Source: Prorocentrum cordatum (taxonomy: Eukaryota > Sar > Dinophyceae > Prorocentrales > Prorocentraceae). From it: a DNA stretch of 27,500 bases. Location of the stretch: NCBI GenBank assembly GCA_963575745.1, contig CAUYUJ010001436.1, forward strand, positions 80,001-107,500, given 5' to 3'. Positions 15,211 to 25,134 of the stretch are shown here, piece after piece; the first letter of the stretch is position 1; each line of letters starts with the position of its first letter. The notes under the pieces are model-generated. The model saw only the letters and a list, made by a program, of their open reading frames with translations. It was not told where the DNA came from and ran no database searches. Both the position numbers and the translations under genes were made by a program.

Positions 15211-15734
15211 CGCAGGAAACCTCTCAGAAGGCCCGAGGCTCTCTGATAAGCCCCGCCGCCTTCTGAGAAGGCCTTCTCCTTCTCACTTCCCCTCCTCGCT
15301 CGCCGCCGACTCGTGCCCAGCGAGAGGTGCGCCAGGCCTGCTTCTGGGGCGCTTTTGGGCCTGAGCCGGCGAGGACGCTGGGGCCTCTGGACGACGGGGG
15401 CTCCTTTGTGCGGTCAGCGTTCATTTGAGGATTTTTGTGGCGGCCAACCGTGTTGCCAAAGTGTCCCGCTGCAGGGGCCGTTCGGCCGTTCGCGCCAGGG
15501 CGCCCAGCCCCGCAAATAAGAACGCGTGGGCACGCAATAGCAAATCATTATGTCGGGCCTGGTGGCCTCGGTGCCACATGTTCGCGGGCCCCTCCGACGT
15601 GCATGTATACTTTTCCGTGACGTCGGCCCGGGGGTTGGACGCCTTGCCCCGGGGGTCGGCTTCTCGTCCCCGACGAGAGCCGTCCTGAGGACGGCCCCGG
15701 GGCCGGGGCACGGCCTCCACAGAAGCCAAAGACG
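15211..15734. other. GC-rich stretch; possible minus-strand coding relic
   Basis: On the minus strand, 15610-15424 reads as a compositionally normal peptide (for example NMWHRGHQARHNDLLLRAHA and FAGLGALARTAERP) ending in a stop at about 15421. It might be a gene remnant, but I recognise no family. The rest is GC-rich with an inverted GACGAGAGCCGTC / GACGGC feature near 15680. Confidence 0.25.
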
Positions 15735-16158
15735 TTGATGATGTGGAGGAGAAGGAGCAGGAGGAGGAGGAGGAGGAGGAGGAGGAGGAGGAGGAGCAGG
15801 AGGAGCAGGAGGAGGAGGAGGGAGGAGGAGGAGGAGGAGGAGGGAGGGCAGGAGAGGAGGAGGAGGAGAGGAGGAGGAGGAGGGAGGAGGAGGAGGGAGG
15901 AGGAGGAGCAGAGGAGGAGGAGGAGAGGAGGAGATGAGGAGGAGGAGGCGGAGGAGGCAGGAGGAGGAGGAGGAGGAGGAGGAGGAGGAGGAGCAGGAGA
16001 GAGGAGGAGGAGGGGAGGAGGAGGAGGGAGGAGGAGGGAGGAGAGGAGGAGGAGGAGGAGGAGGGGAGGGAGGAGGAGGAAGAGGAGGAGGAGGAGGAGG
16101 AGGAGAAGGAGGAGGAGGAGCAGGAGGAGGAGGACGAGGAGGAGGAGGAGGACGCTCT
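15735..16158. repeat. GGA microsatellite, about 420 bp of near-pure purine
   Basis: GGAGGA units with G insertions and rare C (GCAGGA) or T. It is the longest homopurine tract in the window. Several ORFs of 168-320 residues on both strands arise only from it. Confidence 0.97.
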
Positions 16159-16239
16159 TGGGCCGGGACGTGGTCGGTGTGTCGTGCCGAGGCGTGGTGG
16201 GCCAGAGCCTGCGGCGCGACAAGCGAAGCAAACGTGCCT

Positions 16240-16352
16240 GACCGTGATGCAATGCCTGGTGCAATGCGCTGAGCTGTCCGCCTGGTGCAATGCCTGGTGC
16301 AATGCCTGGTGCAATGCAACGCCTGGTTCAATGCAATGCCTGGTTCAGTGCA
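16240..16352. repeat. 13-bp TGCAATGCCTGGT repeat
   Basis: At least five units of TGCAATGCCTGGT or TGCAACGCCTGGT, three of them in direct succession at 13-bp spacing near 16278-16316. Confidence 0.85.
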
Positions 16353-17350
16353 ACGTTCAGGCGCCGCGTGGACCAATCATACAGACGGCTTGGGGAACCC
16401 GAGGCGGCGGCTCAGGAATCTCGCGGCGGCTGCCCGAAGAGACCTTTCCGGATGACGGCACAGGAACTCAAACAAGAAGCCGTCTGCGACGTCGAGGCGG
16501 CAGCCCCGCCGAAAATCAGCGGCGGCGGTCCGAAGACGACCGAAACATCGCTCAGAAACGACCGTGCTGGCCGTGACGCCCGTGTGCGCGCGTGCTGTGC
16601 TGCTCATCCCTGCCGCCCTTCGCCTGCCGCTGCACTCTGCAACGCCTCCCTTGCTGACCGTGGCAACCCGTGCGCGCGTGCCGTGCTGCTCGTGGCTGCC
16701 GCCCTTCACCTGCCGCTGCTCGCCCTGGACCTTCACGTTCCGCACCCTCCGCGCAGCAGGCGCATCGGCGCGGCCACTGCACTGCCGCCGCCGCGGCAAC
16801 ATCTGCGCCCGCCGCGGCCGTAGTGGTGACCACCACGACGGCCGCGGCGACCGCGACGGCGGCCACGCCGCGGTGGCACCTGCCGCGCAGAGGGTGCAGA
16901 GCGTGGAGGTCGAGGGGCCCTCCCCAGCCGTCCCTCGCGCACGCCCGGCAGCGGGGCCGAGCCGGGGCCGGGCCGACGCCTCGACGAGCTCCACCAAGTC
17001 CTCAGCGCCGGAGCGGCGGCGCACGTGTGGGTGGCAGCACGCAGATCCAGACGGGCAATGGCCAGAGCAGCACTCGCCTGCGCGCCCAGGCCTGAACCTC
17101 GCAGTCCACCGCGCGCCCGAGGCCGGCCAGCTTCTTGGATCGGCTGCTCCCCGATGCATGAAGAACGTGGCGCTGTGCGATCGAACGGGAAGGAGGGTGG
17201 CTGAGCATTGGAATCTACGGCCAGCCGATCCCAGGGCGGGTGAAAGGCGCGCTGAGGTGAGGGCGTAGAACTGCTCCATGATGAGCTCCCACGTTCTTCT
17301 GGCGCCGTCCTCGACCTTGTAGCGCATCGGCTCGGCAGGCACGTTTATAA
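16353..17350. other. GC-rich stretch with an 88-bp duplication, no gene seen
   Basis: At about 16571 and 16659, CCGTG..., GCGCGCGTGC.GTGCTGCTC and GCTGCCGCCCTTC.CCTGCC recur at 88-bp spacing. A 405-residue minus-strand ORF (16377-17594) spans the region but its translation is Arg/Ala-rich without a domain. A piece reading EDLVELVEA near 17000 on the minus strand resembles DVVELLEGA at about 23010, again without a clear family. Confidence 0.35.
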
Positions 17351-17445
17351 TCTCCTGCAGGATGTGTGGAGGAGGGGGGACGTGCTGGAACTCGCGCGCA
17401 TGCTCTTCCTGCTGCCTGGACCGCCACCCGCCAGCCTCCCCTGGG

Positions 17446-17446
<1 letters not shown>

Positions 17447-17496
<50 letters not shown>
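17447..17496. repeat. TA then GA dinucleotide microsatellite
   Basis: ATATATATATATA followed directly by about 17 GA units. Confidence 0.96.
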
Positions 17497-17499
<3 letters not shown>

Positions 17500-17579
17500 A
17501 GAAAAACAAAAAAAAGAGGAGGCAGCAAGACACGGCAAAGAAGGCGCACGGAATCGCGCCTATACGTTCGGTGGTGTCG

Positions 17580-17820
17580 TCTCCTCCTCCACACCTTACC
17601 TCCTCCTACGTGCTCCCTTTACCTCCCTCCCTCCCTTCTCCTTTCTCATCTCTCCGCCCTCCACTCGACCTCCCTCCGACGTGCTTCCCTTTGCCTTCCC
17701 CCCCTCCTCTCCCCTCTCTCCTCTCTCCGGCCTTCTCCGCCCTCGCACCTCCTCTCCCCCTCGCACCTCCTCCGCCCTCGACGTCTCTCCGCCCTCGCAC
17801 CTTCTCTCTCCACGGCTACT
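17580..17820. repeat. CT-rich pyrimidine tract
   Basis: Plus strand is mostly C and T with CTCCTCC, CCTCGCACCTCCTC and CTCTCTCC words. It stands at the head of the third module copy. No coding character. Confidence 0.7.
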
Positions 17821-18034
17821 CAGCATGAGCGCCGCTCTCCCCTCTGCGCTGACAGGGTCCACGCACACGCGCGGACGGGAGGCCGCGCGGACGGCCGTCG
17901 AAGGCCTACAAGGCCGCCGGAGCGGAAGGATAGCGAAGGCCGCCGAAGGCCTCCGAAGGCCGCCCAGCCGGCGCGCGCGCACCCCGCGCGCGCCCGCCCG
18001 CGCCCCGTCCGCCCCCCAGCGCGCGACCAAAAGG
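17821..18034. other. GC-rich spacer
   Basis: Contains AAGGCC(G/T)CCG-type words repeated near 17900-17965. No gene is recognised. Confidence 0.4.
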
Positions 18035-18235
18035 GCCCCAAGAGACCCCCAAGTGGCTCCCAGGAGGCCCCCAAGAGGACCCCAAGCGGCCCCAAGATGC
18101 CCCCCCGAGGCACCCAAGACGCCCAAGAGCCCCCCAGAACCGCCAAGAGACCCCCAAAACGTCCCAAGAGGCCACCAAGAAACCCCCAAGATACCCCAGG
18201 AGGCTCCGAGAGGCATCCAAGAGACCTCTGGCCCT
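18035..18235. repeat. CCAAGAGGCCCC array, module copy 3
   Basis: About 15 degenerate units of CCCCCAAGAGG and variants. It is followed by CTCCTC-rich sequence and, at 18290-18318, a TCC microsatellite, as in copy 2. Confidence 0.8.
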
Positions 18236-18460
18236 TTTGCTTGCCCTCCTCCTCGTGATCCTCCTTCCTCTTCCTACCCCTTGTTTTCCTCCTCCTCCTC
18301 CTCCTCCTCCTCCTCCTATTCATTCTCCTTCTCCCCACTCCCTCATCCATCCATCCAGCCTCCTCCTTCTCGTCCTCCCTCCTTCGCAACGTTCGGCCGT
18401 CCGTCTCTTTGCTCCCGCACCTCCCTGATCGCCTCAACTCGCCTGGACATCGTTTCTGAA
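18236..18460. repeat. TCC microsatellite and tail of the composite module, copy 3
   Basis: TCC tract at about 18286-18317, CATCCATCCATCC at 18344, then CCTGATCGCCTCAACTCGCC and TGGACATCGT at 18424-18452, matching 15173-15201. Confidence 0.65.
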
Positions 18461-18461
18461 T

Positions 18462-18553
18462 GGGCTGGTGGGGATGTTTTTTTAGTCAGCGGCCGCGGGC
18501 GAGCGCGCCGGCGGCGAGTCCAGTCAAAGCGGGGCGCGCAGTGACGAATTAAC
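18462..18553 (-). repeat. Dispersed repeat F, copy 1 (LINE-tail-like start)
   Basis: GGGCTGGTGGGGAT, TTTTTAGTCA.CGGCCG.GGG, GCGCCGGCGGCG and CGGGGCGCGC, ending in AATTAAC. It matches 19165-19258. The first 14 bases are the outermost words of the LINE 3' end at 19463. Confidence 0.8.
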
Positions 18554-18559
18554 CAAAGG

Positions 18560-19160
18560 CGACGGAGGGAGGCTACACCTACAGCGGCAAACCGAGCCCT
18601 CACGCAGCAGCCCAGCGGCGGACCGGCGGGTGGGGGGACAACTGAAACGGAGTCGAACTGCCATCGTGCAAATATGCAAAACGTCGGACACCAAGGAGTC
18701 GGGACACACGACGACCCGGGCCAGAAGCCGAGGTTAATGCAAGGACGCAACCCCGGACAACTGCGTGAGTACCAGGGTGGCCCGAAGGACTGTCGGCCAA
18801 ATAATTAAAGCCAGGGGGCGAGAGCGTTGTCAGGCTGCAAATCCCAGGGTGGCCGTAGCCGCATAGTCCCGAGGCAGCAGAGCGCACGAGTGCGGGAAGC
18901 AGCGGAGCTGCGACGCAACCAAAATGGCGCGGGTCACCACGAACCAGTGCGTGAAGAGGCGCCAGGTTGACCCACACCGGGTCCTGAACCGGGCCGCGAG
19001 CTTGAAGCCAGCACACAAAAACGCGACGGGCGGGCGAGGACGCCACGGGAAAGACCCAAGCCTGAACCCAGGGAGCCGGTCACTCGTGGTGGGGGCGCAC
19101 GGGTCAGAGCGGTGCCGAAGACGGCCGCCGGCCCCGTATGGGAAGGAGTAGCCGCGATTT
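18560..19160. other. Segment between two direct repeats, no gene seen
   Basis: Six hundred bases bounded by copies of repeat F. The word CCAGGGTGGCC recurs at about 18770 and 18843. ORFs are short and unrecognised. Confidence 0.4.
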
Positions 19161-19164
19161 GAAC

Positions 19165-19258
19165 GGGCTGGTGGGGATACTTTTTAGTCAACGGCCGTGG
19201 GCGGAAGCGCCGGCGGCGTGTCAAGTCGAATCGGGGCGCGCCACAGACTAATTAACGG
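19165..19258 (-). repeat. Dispersed repeat F, copy 2
   Basis: Same order as 18462-18553: GGGCTGGTGGGGATACTTTT, AGTCAACGGCCGTGGGCGG, GCGCCGGCGGCG, TCGGGGCGCGC and AATTAAC. The two copies are 703 bp apart in direct orientation and about 80 percent alike by eye. Confidence 0.8.
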
Positions 19259-19462
19259 CCGAACTGGGGCACAGTGCTGCCAGAGTACGCATGCAAGAGG
19301 CCGGGGCGGATGAGGCAAGATATACGCGGGAAAAATCAAACAGAGCGACGGGCGAGGCGACAACTAAGCGCGGCCGAGGCTTCAGGGTAGGGGCTGCTGG
19401 GACTGAGCTGAAGGAAACTGCCGTGTGCACAGCAGCAAGTCGGTCGGAGGCGTCACGCGTGC

Positions 19463-22400
19463 TGGTGGGGATACGCGAAGCGTCTAGAATTGTATATCTT
19501 TGATTCCACCGCCACGGCCGGAAACGATGAGGATGCCCCTGCCGCCCGCGATTGCGACGAGCAAATTCATGAAGTGGCCGTCTGCTTTTCCACCTTAAGA
19601 CTCTAAAAGGTATGCGCTGTGGTGCCTGGAGTCCATGACGCACGAGCTTCCCGGCCCAATCATACTGTTCTCTTCTCCGCGCCTGTACCCGCGACTCCAC
19701 GTGATACTCGTTCATCGTTCGCGAGACGATGCCCTCGCACTGGTGCGTGTAATCGGCCGTGGACTCCTCGTCTTGCTCGGGGATGCTGAGGATGCGGCGG
19801 GTCTTCTTCCTTTGCAAAACAAGTTTGTTTCTCTCCTGATGGACGTTGAGGTTCGAAGCGCCGGACCCCCACAAGAGGCAAGGCTTGACGGTCATGTTCG
19901 GAAGGTGGAACTTCTTATTCACAAAGCCAGACTGGTGCGTAAGGAGGCATGTGTATTTGAAGAAACAAAACCATGCCTTAGAGACCCTGTTCGTGAACTC
20001 CTTCTCGAAAGAGCTGTCGAAACAAATGCTTGTGCCGAGCGTCTTGAAACGGTCGCTCCTGCCTGTTTTACGGATGACCCTGTCGCCCACGCTCAGCGTC
20101 ATTGGGATACCGTCCGCTGCCGTCGTGCACCAAGAGCACTCCCCGAAGGGCACTTCCCATCCAGACTTGGGCAGCATATTCATGAACGTCTGAACCATCT
20201 GTTGCAACGTCTCCAACGAAGTACCGAACATCTAAAAGTTGTCGGCGAAGCAAGCAACACCATAGAGTTCACCATCCACCTCGACCCTCCTAATTCTGGC
20301 CAGCGCACTTCGCCTGGAAGTCGATCAGACCGAATTCGAAAATCAAATTGAACGCCTTTGGAGCGTCTGGCCCCCCTTGGCACAGAGATCTGGTGCGGGT
20401 GAAGTCGCCGCTGTATACCCCCCCTGGCTCTGAATTGACACTTGGATTTCCGAACTTCCTGAAACAGCGCTGCCACAATGATCTTTTGGAAGCCCGTCTG
20501 AACCAGGCGTTGTACGCCCAGCTAGCTGGTGGTTGACGGTATCGTACGCTTTCAACAAGTCTCCTTCGACGACGAAAAGCGAAGGTAACACTCCCTGCCG
20601 CTCAATATGCTTTTCGACCGAATTCCGAAATGTAAGGATTACACGAGAGAAAAGCCCCAATCAATGGATGGTTTTTGCTGAGGAGATCGACCGGGAACCC
20701 GGGAGCCCGGGAATCCATAACCCACCGAATTCGGCCCAGAACCTATATCCGGGAACCCGGGAAACCGGGAACCCAGCCTGCTACCAAAATCGGCGGGAAA
20801 CTTTCGCCAAATCTTTCAACTTCCGCTAGGACCCCTTCAGGGCAAGCGCTGAAAGAGGGAATCGCATCTAATGCTTGTCTTTTCGGCCAGAATGCAAAGT
20901 CGGTCTCGCTCAGGTTCTCCAAATGTTTAAGCTCCAACTCTGATATGCATGCCGCATGCCACGTGTAAATTTCATCAACACTGGCATGCTCGTAGTGGGT
21001 CTCAGCTTTGACGGGTGTGTGGGCTCCTCCTTCAGTATGCACTGTACCACCACGCGCTCCCAGGCCATCTCGTCAAGCTCAGACGGGTGGTTCAACAAAC
21101 GCAGTTTGAACATTTCCGCCAACAATTCGAATTTATCTTCGTCCAAACGCGTCACCATATCAATAACCACGTTGTCGCCTGCACGCGACGGGTTTGCCTT
21201 GAAACGGTATGCCACCCGTCGCACAAGACAACCGTCACGACGTTGAAAGCAGCCCAAATTAGCAGCATACCGCGACTGGTAAACCCAGGACGGCATGGCC
21301 TCCCTGAGCGAACGTTCATTGTTGTAGAGGTCATGGATGTAACCATTGCCCTTTGACTCATTTCTGAAAACCATCTCGAGCGTTTCGGGGTCCCGGAAGA
21401 ATGGTATCACATTCTTCTGGAATGGTCTGACCAACCGAGCATGTTGTAGGGCTTCAGGCATCTGCGCGTCGAAACGTTTTCTTGCGATATGCCTCCTCTG
21501 CTGTACGATCGCGTTTGAAAGGAACGCCCGGGAAAAGTGGTCCGCTTGCGTCCTCGCTTGCCGCTCCAAGTCGTACAACTCACTTTTCTCGTGCTTGATC
21601 GCCTGCGTATCGGGCCAGCCTCGTCCAGGCACGCGTCCATGGAACTTGGCTGCAGCAGAGATTGCCTGGGTAACCTGGGAGATGGACGGAACCAGGCTGT
21701 CGAATCCACCGATGTCAAATTCGTAGGTATGCCGTGCGTGTCACCACTAACGACCATACCCACTCCCAGCCTCCCCCCCCCAATTTGTAGGCTGATGAGG
21801 GCGTTGCCACCACGACCCCGAATTTTTACGACCCCCTGCGTGCGCCGCCGATTTGTCTGCTTCCTCGTTGCCAACCACCCCCGTGTGTGACTTGACCTTG
21901 ACGAGTTCCATCGCGTATTCCCCTGACAATCTTCCCGACGAGTGCTCCAGCGTAACAATTTCTATGCTTTCCCTAGGCCGGAACTTCCCAGTCATAGCCC
22001 CGATGGCGTACAGGGAGTCAACCTTAGACACGATGTTGCGGGTGTTCTTCGTCATGGCGTTGTTGATCGCGTTCGTCTTGTCCCTGGTGGACAGAAGAAA
22101 CACGCATGCTTCTACAAGTGCAGAACGTTCCCCCGTATTGCTCAATAACCTCGCTGCCCCCACGAACACCTCTCCAGCGGGATCGACCACGACCGGGTCA
22201 CATGCTGACAGCAAAGGCTCTCCTATGCCAAGCCTGTCTCCGACCCCTTTGATAATGAACCCCAAGAGGCGCATGAAAGCCGTCTCCGCTGGTACCGGCA
22301 GTGTCCGTTGGTGAATACATGCAGAGCGCTGTCCTCAACCTCGCTGGTCACCTCCAGGTCCGTTGTCAGCACCCCTGGGATGTTCAAGTCGTCTTTCGCC

Positions 22401-22500
22401 GCGGTGGCATAACCCAAATCCTGAAGTTTCCAGCCCACGGGCTTGATACATGGCTTTGCTGCTCGCTTCTTCGCCCTGCCCGCCTCCATGGCCCCCCCCG
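19463..22500 (-). pseudogene. Dead LINE-like non-LTR retroelement (RNase H, reverse transcriptase)
   Basis: Read on the minus strand from 22500. A RNase H-like domain comes first: VFTNGHC at about 22310 (TDG expected, so the first catalytic Asp is Asn), GERSALVEA, KVDSLYAIG, then VKVKSHTGVVGNEEAD ending at 21855. After a frame change the RT N-terminal region follows (21180-20970: DEDKFELLAEMFKLRLLNHP and KLRPTTSMPVLMK). Motif A (EGDLLKAYDTVNH) lies at about 20561. A motif-B-like LCQGGPDAPKAFN lies near 20380. In place of motif C (A.ADD) there is FADN at 20249-20238, then F and a TAG stop at 20234-20232. The thumb and C-terminal part (RFKTLGTSI, then WAGKLVRHG, to ASRIPTS) occupies 20231-19465. 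Such proteins copy element RNA into DNA. Several frames, the lost Asp and the stop make it inactive. No endonuclease is seen; the 5' side ends in GGA repeats. Confidence 0.85.
20688..20782. repeat. CGGGAACCCGGGA repeat inside the retroelement
   Basis: Words of GGGAACCCGGGA and GGGAGCCCGGGAA, each partly self-complementary, recur five times. They interrupt the reverse transcriptase frame between its N-terminal region and motif A, and look like a later insertion or expansion. Confidence 0.7.
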
Positions 22501-22509
22501 ATGCTCCAG

Positions 22510-22680
22510 ACCAAGCATCTGTGATCAGTGGTGGTAGCGGCTATCTCCGCAGAGTGGCATTTGCTCTGACGCGAAATCGAACGAAACACCATGACATCTA
22601 CTTCCCTGGGTGGGGGCTTCAGGTAACAATGGCACGTGTACGTGTTAGTCGAGTCCTCCCGGTTGTGCCGCGTTCGCGCA
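22510..22680. other. Short unique spacer upstream of the retroelement
   Basis: Possibly the remaining 5' part of the retroelement on the minus strand, but no domain is recognised. Confidence 0.3.
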
Positions 22681-22683
22681 TTG

Positions 22684-22866
22684 GTGCAAGAGGAGGGGAG
22701 GAGGAGGAGGAGGAGGAGGGAGGAGGAGGAGGAGGAGGAGGAGGAGGAGGAGGAGGAGGAGGGGGAGGAGGGGAGGAGAGAGGAGGAGGAGGGGGAGGAG
22801 GAGGGGGGAGAGAGGAGGAGGAGGAGGAGGAGGAAGAGGAGGGGAGGAGGAGGAGGTGAGGAGGAG
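22684..22866. repeat. GGA microsatellite
   Basis: Near-pure GGAGGA with G-runs. It abuts the 5' side of the retroelement and could hide its truncation point. Confidence 0.96.
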
Positions 22867-23460
22867 GTGGGGGCCCCAGGGCACCCTCGGAGGCACCCTC
22901 GGAGGCGCCTGCGGAGGCGCAAGGCCCCCCGCGGGCCCGCGCCCGCGAGCCCGCGAGCCCGCGAGCCCGCGGCGCGGCGGGTCCTTGGGCACGTCGGCGG
23001 CGCCCTCGAGCAGCTCCACCACGTCGCCTCGGCCGCAGGCGGTCATCGTCGCCGCCGTGGTCGTGGCATTTGAGCGACGATCGCAGACGGGTCTGGCGCG
23101 AGGTGGCGTAGCGACCTTACGCGGCGGCTTACGCGGGCCGCCTGCGCGGCACGCCACATTGAAGAGGAGGGCGCTTACGCGCGACCTTGCGCGGGCAGCT
23201 CACGCGCCAATGTCGGCGCAGACGACCCCGCTTGTTGGGGGGCGTCGCTCATTTGAAGGATGTTGGCGTGCGCGCGCGGCGGCGCGCGCGTGTGCCCTGC
23301 AGTGCATGTTTCGCGGGGGGTCCTTATAACAAGACGCTTCTTGGTTCTACACATGTGCACCGCATCGCATTGCAACAAGAGGTGGCAAAGGGGTGTCGAT
23401 ACTGATATGAGTGGCATGTTGTTGTTTGATTATCGTACCAACCGGTGTGATTTCGCACTG
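22867..23460. other. GC-rich stretch, no gene seen
   Basis: Contains tandem GGCACCCTCGGA (22879), GCGAGCCC repeats (22945-22970) and TTACGCG-words (23110-23190). The piece 23255-23300 is a run of GCGCGC and GGCGCG. No domain-bearing ORF is seen. Confidence 0.45.
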
Positions 23461-23499
23461 CATTATTTCGACCGGCCGACCGACCGTGCCTGGGATGTG

Positions 23500-23665
23500 C
23501 GCTGGACTGGGACATGTGCTGGGATGTATTATGCTGGGACGTGTGTTGCCTTCGTGTGCTGGGATGTGTGCAGGGCTGTGTGCTGCCTCTGTGTGCTGGG
23601 ATACGTTCTGACTTCGTGTGCTGGGATACGTGCTACGGTGTGGCCTGGGTGTGTGCCGCCCCCGT
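23500..23665. repeat. GTGTGCTGGGATRCGTGC repeat
   Basis: Seven or eight variants of GTGCTGGGA(T/C) at spacings of about 18-32 bp. Confidence 0.75.
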
Positions 23666-23689
23666 GTGCCCTGTCTGCCCCCGCGCGCC

Positions 23690-24612
23690 CTTCCGCCCCG
23701 TGGCCTCCGTCTGCTGATTCCGACCGACCGACCGACCGAGCGTGCCCCCCCTCCTGCCCGGCCGTGCCCTCCCGTCCCCCTGCTCCCCGCGCCTCCGCGC
23801 CCCTCCGCCTCGTGGCCCCCGTCTGCTTATTCCGACCGCCCGACCGTGCCCCCCCTCCCCGCCCCGTGGCCGCCGTCTGCTTCTTCAGACCGACCGAATG
23901 ACCGTGTCCTTCCTTCTGCCCGACCGTGCCCTCCCGCTCCCCTGCTCCCCCCCGCCCCCGCGCCGTGGCCCCCGTCTGCTTATTCCGACCGACCGACCGT
24001 GCCCCCCCTCCTGCCCGACCGTGCCATCCCGCCCCCCTGCTCCCCCCTCGCCCCCGCGCCGCTCCGCCCCGTGGCCTCCGTCTGCTCATTACACAGACCG
24101 ACCGACCGACCGTGCCCCCACCCTTTCCGCCACGTGGCCCCCGTCTGCTTGTTCCGACCGGCCGACCGACCGGGCCCTCCAGTCCCCCCCTGCCTCCGCG
24201 CCCGTCCGCCCCGTGACCCCCCCCCCTGCTTCTTCCGCCGCCGCCCCCGTGCCCCCCCCCCCCCCCTACGCCCCATGGCCCCCGTCTGCTTATTCCGACC
24301 GACCGAGCGACCGTGTCCGCCCTTCTGCCCGACCGTGCCCGTCCCGTCCCCCTGCTCCGTGCCCCGCCCCCTGCCCGACCGTGCCCTCCCGTCCCCTGCT
24401 CCCCCCCCGCCCCCGCGCCCTTCCGCCCCGTGGCACCCGTCTGCTTATTCCGACCGACCGGCCGTGCCCTCCATCCCCCTCCGCCCTGTGGCCACCGTCT
24501 GCTTGTTCCGACCGACCGACCGTGACCGCCCCGTGGCCCCCGCCGACCGACCGTGCCCCCCCCTCTCGCCGGCCGCCCCCCCGCCCCGTGGCCCCCGTCT
24601 GCTAATTCCGCC
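23690..24612. repeat. Minisatellite with an 11-copy GTGGCCCCCGTCTGCTTATT box
   Basis: The box GTGGC..CCGTCTGCT.ATTC followed by CGACCGACCG occurs about eleven times (near 23698, 23815, 23862, 23964, 24070, 24134, 24213, 24275, 24429, 24489 and 24589). C-rich spacers of variable length containing CGACCGTGCCCTCCCG separate them. The minus-strand ORF 23529-24671 (380 residues, Gly/Arg-rich, with a recurring GRNKQTGAT) is its reading and not a credible gene. Confidence 0.85.
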
Positions 24613-24785
24613 TTAAGACCGTGCCCTCCCCCCGCTCCGGCCGTGCCCCTGGCCCCCTCTCGGGTCCCCACGATGGGCCAAAAAGGCGCCAGGACAGCTC
24701 AAGATTGTCCCCTAAACAACCCCAAACAACCCCAGACGGGCCCACACAAGACATCCAATAAGCCACAGAGGCCCCAATAGCACCA
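24613..24785. repeat. Weak CCAAAAAGGCGCC / CCCCAAACAACC array
   Basis: From 24668, degenerate 9-12 bp units (CCAAAAAGGCGCC, CTCAAGATTGTCCCC, AACAACCCCAAACAACCCC) resemble the CCAAGAGGCCC arrays in composition and spacing. It may be a decayed module copy. Confidence 0.4.
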
Positions 24786-25130
24786 CGGCCCCGAAGAGTC
24801 ATAGAGACGCCATTCACTAGCTCACAGTGACATAACAAGTTCTTCACGCCATAGCTCAGCGTGTCGTGGCACACGCGCGCTGCCCCGAAACTACCACAGG
24901 TTGGCGCCACCTCCATCTCCCAGTGTCCCACATCCATGATTTAATGATCCTTGGCATGCGTGCCTGTTGTATTTCGGATGAATGACCGTACACAACAAAT
25001 GTGAACAAAACAGCACGCGGAGGAGGTCCGTTAACCTCGGCCTCGGAAGGGAGTATACTCGAATTCCCTGGACAGTGCTTGCACTTAGGGGTTCTTGCTT
25101 GCTTTTCTGCGGAATTGGTTGGGTCCGCCC
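24786..25130. other. Low-repeat stretch without a recognised gene
   Basis: About 345 bases with near-average composition. Short ORFs only; no family recognised. Confidence 0.4.
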
Positions 25131-25134
25131 CAGC

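Noticed and set aside
15414-16376. 320-residue minus-strand Pro/Ser-rich ORF that could look like a cell-wall or collagen-like protein
   Set aside because: It is the complement of the GGA tract; all three frames on both strands are open there.
17447-17496. TATATATATA at 17447 and 1486 as TATA boxes
   Set aside because: They are dinucleotide microsatellites, no gene follows at a sensible distance, and dinoflagellate promoters generally lack a classical TATA box.
16377-17594. 405-residue minus-strand ORF, considered for ankyrin-like repeats (EDLVELVEA)
   Set aside because: Only one loose match to an ankyrin helix, no repeated 33-residue pattern, and it runs into a GA/TA microsatellite.
19140-19185. 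Minus-strand CCCGTTCAAATCGCGG as a tRNA B box of a tRNA-derived SINE in repeat F
   Set aside because: The other copy reads CCCATTCAGAAACG at that place and no A box is found at the right distance.
23529-24671. 380-residue minus-strand Gly/Arg-rich ORF with repeated GRNKQTGAT
   Set aside because: Direct reading of the box minisatellite; the plus strand is open over the same stretch too, and spacer lengths are irregular.
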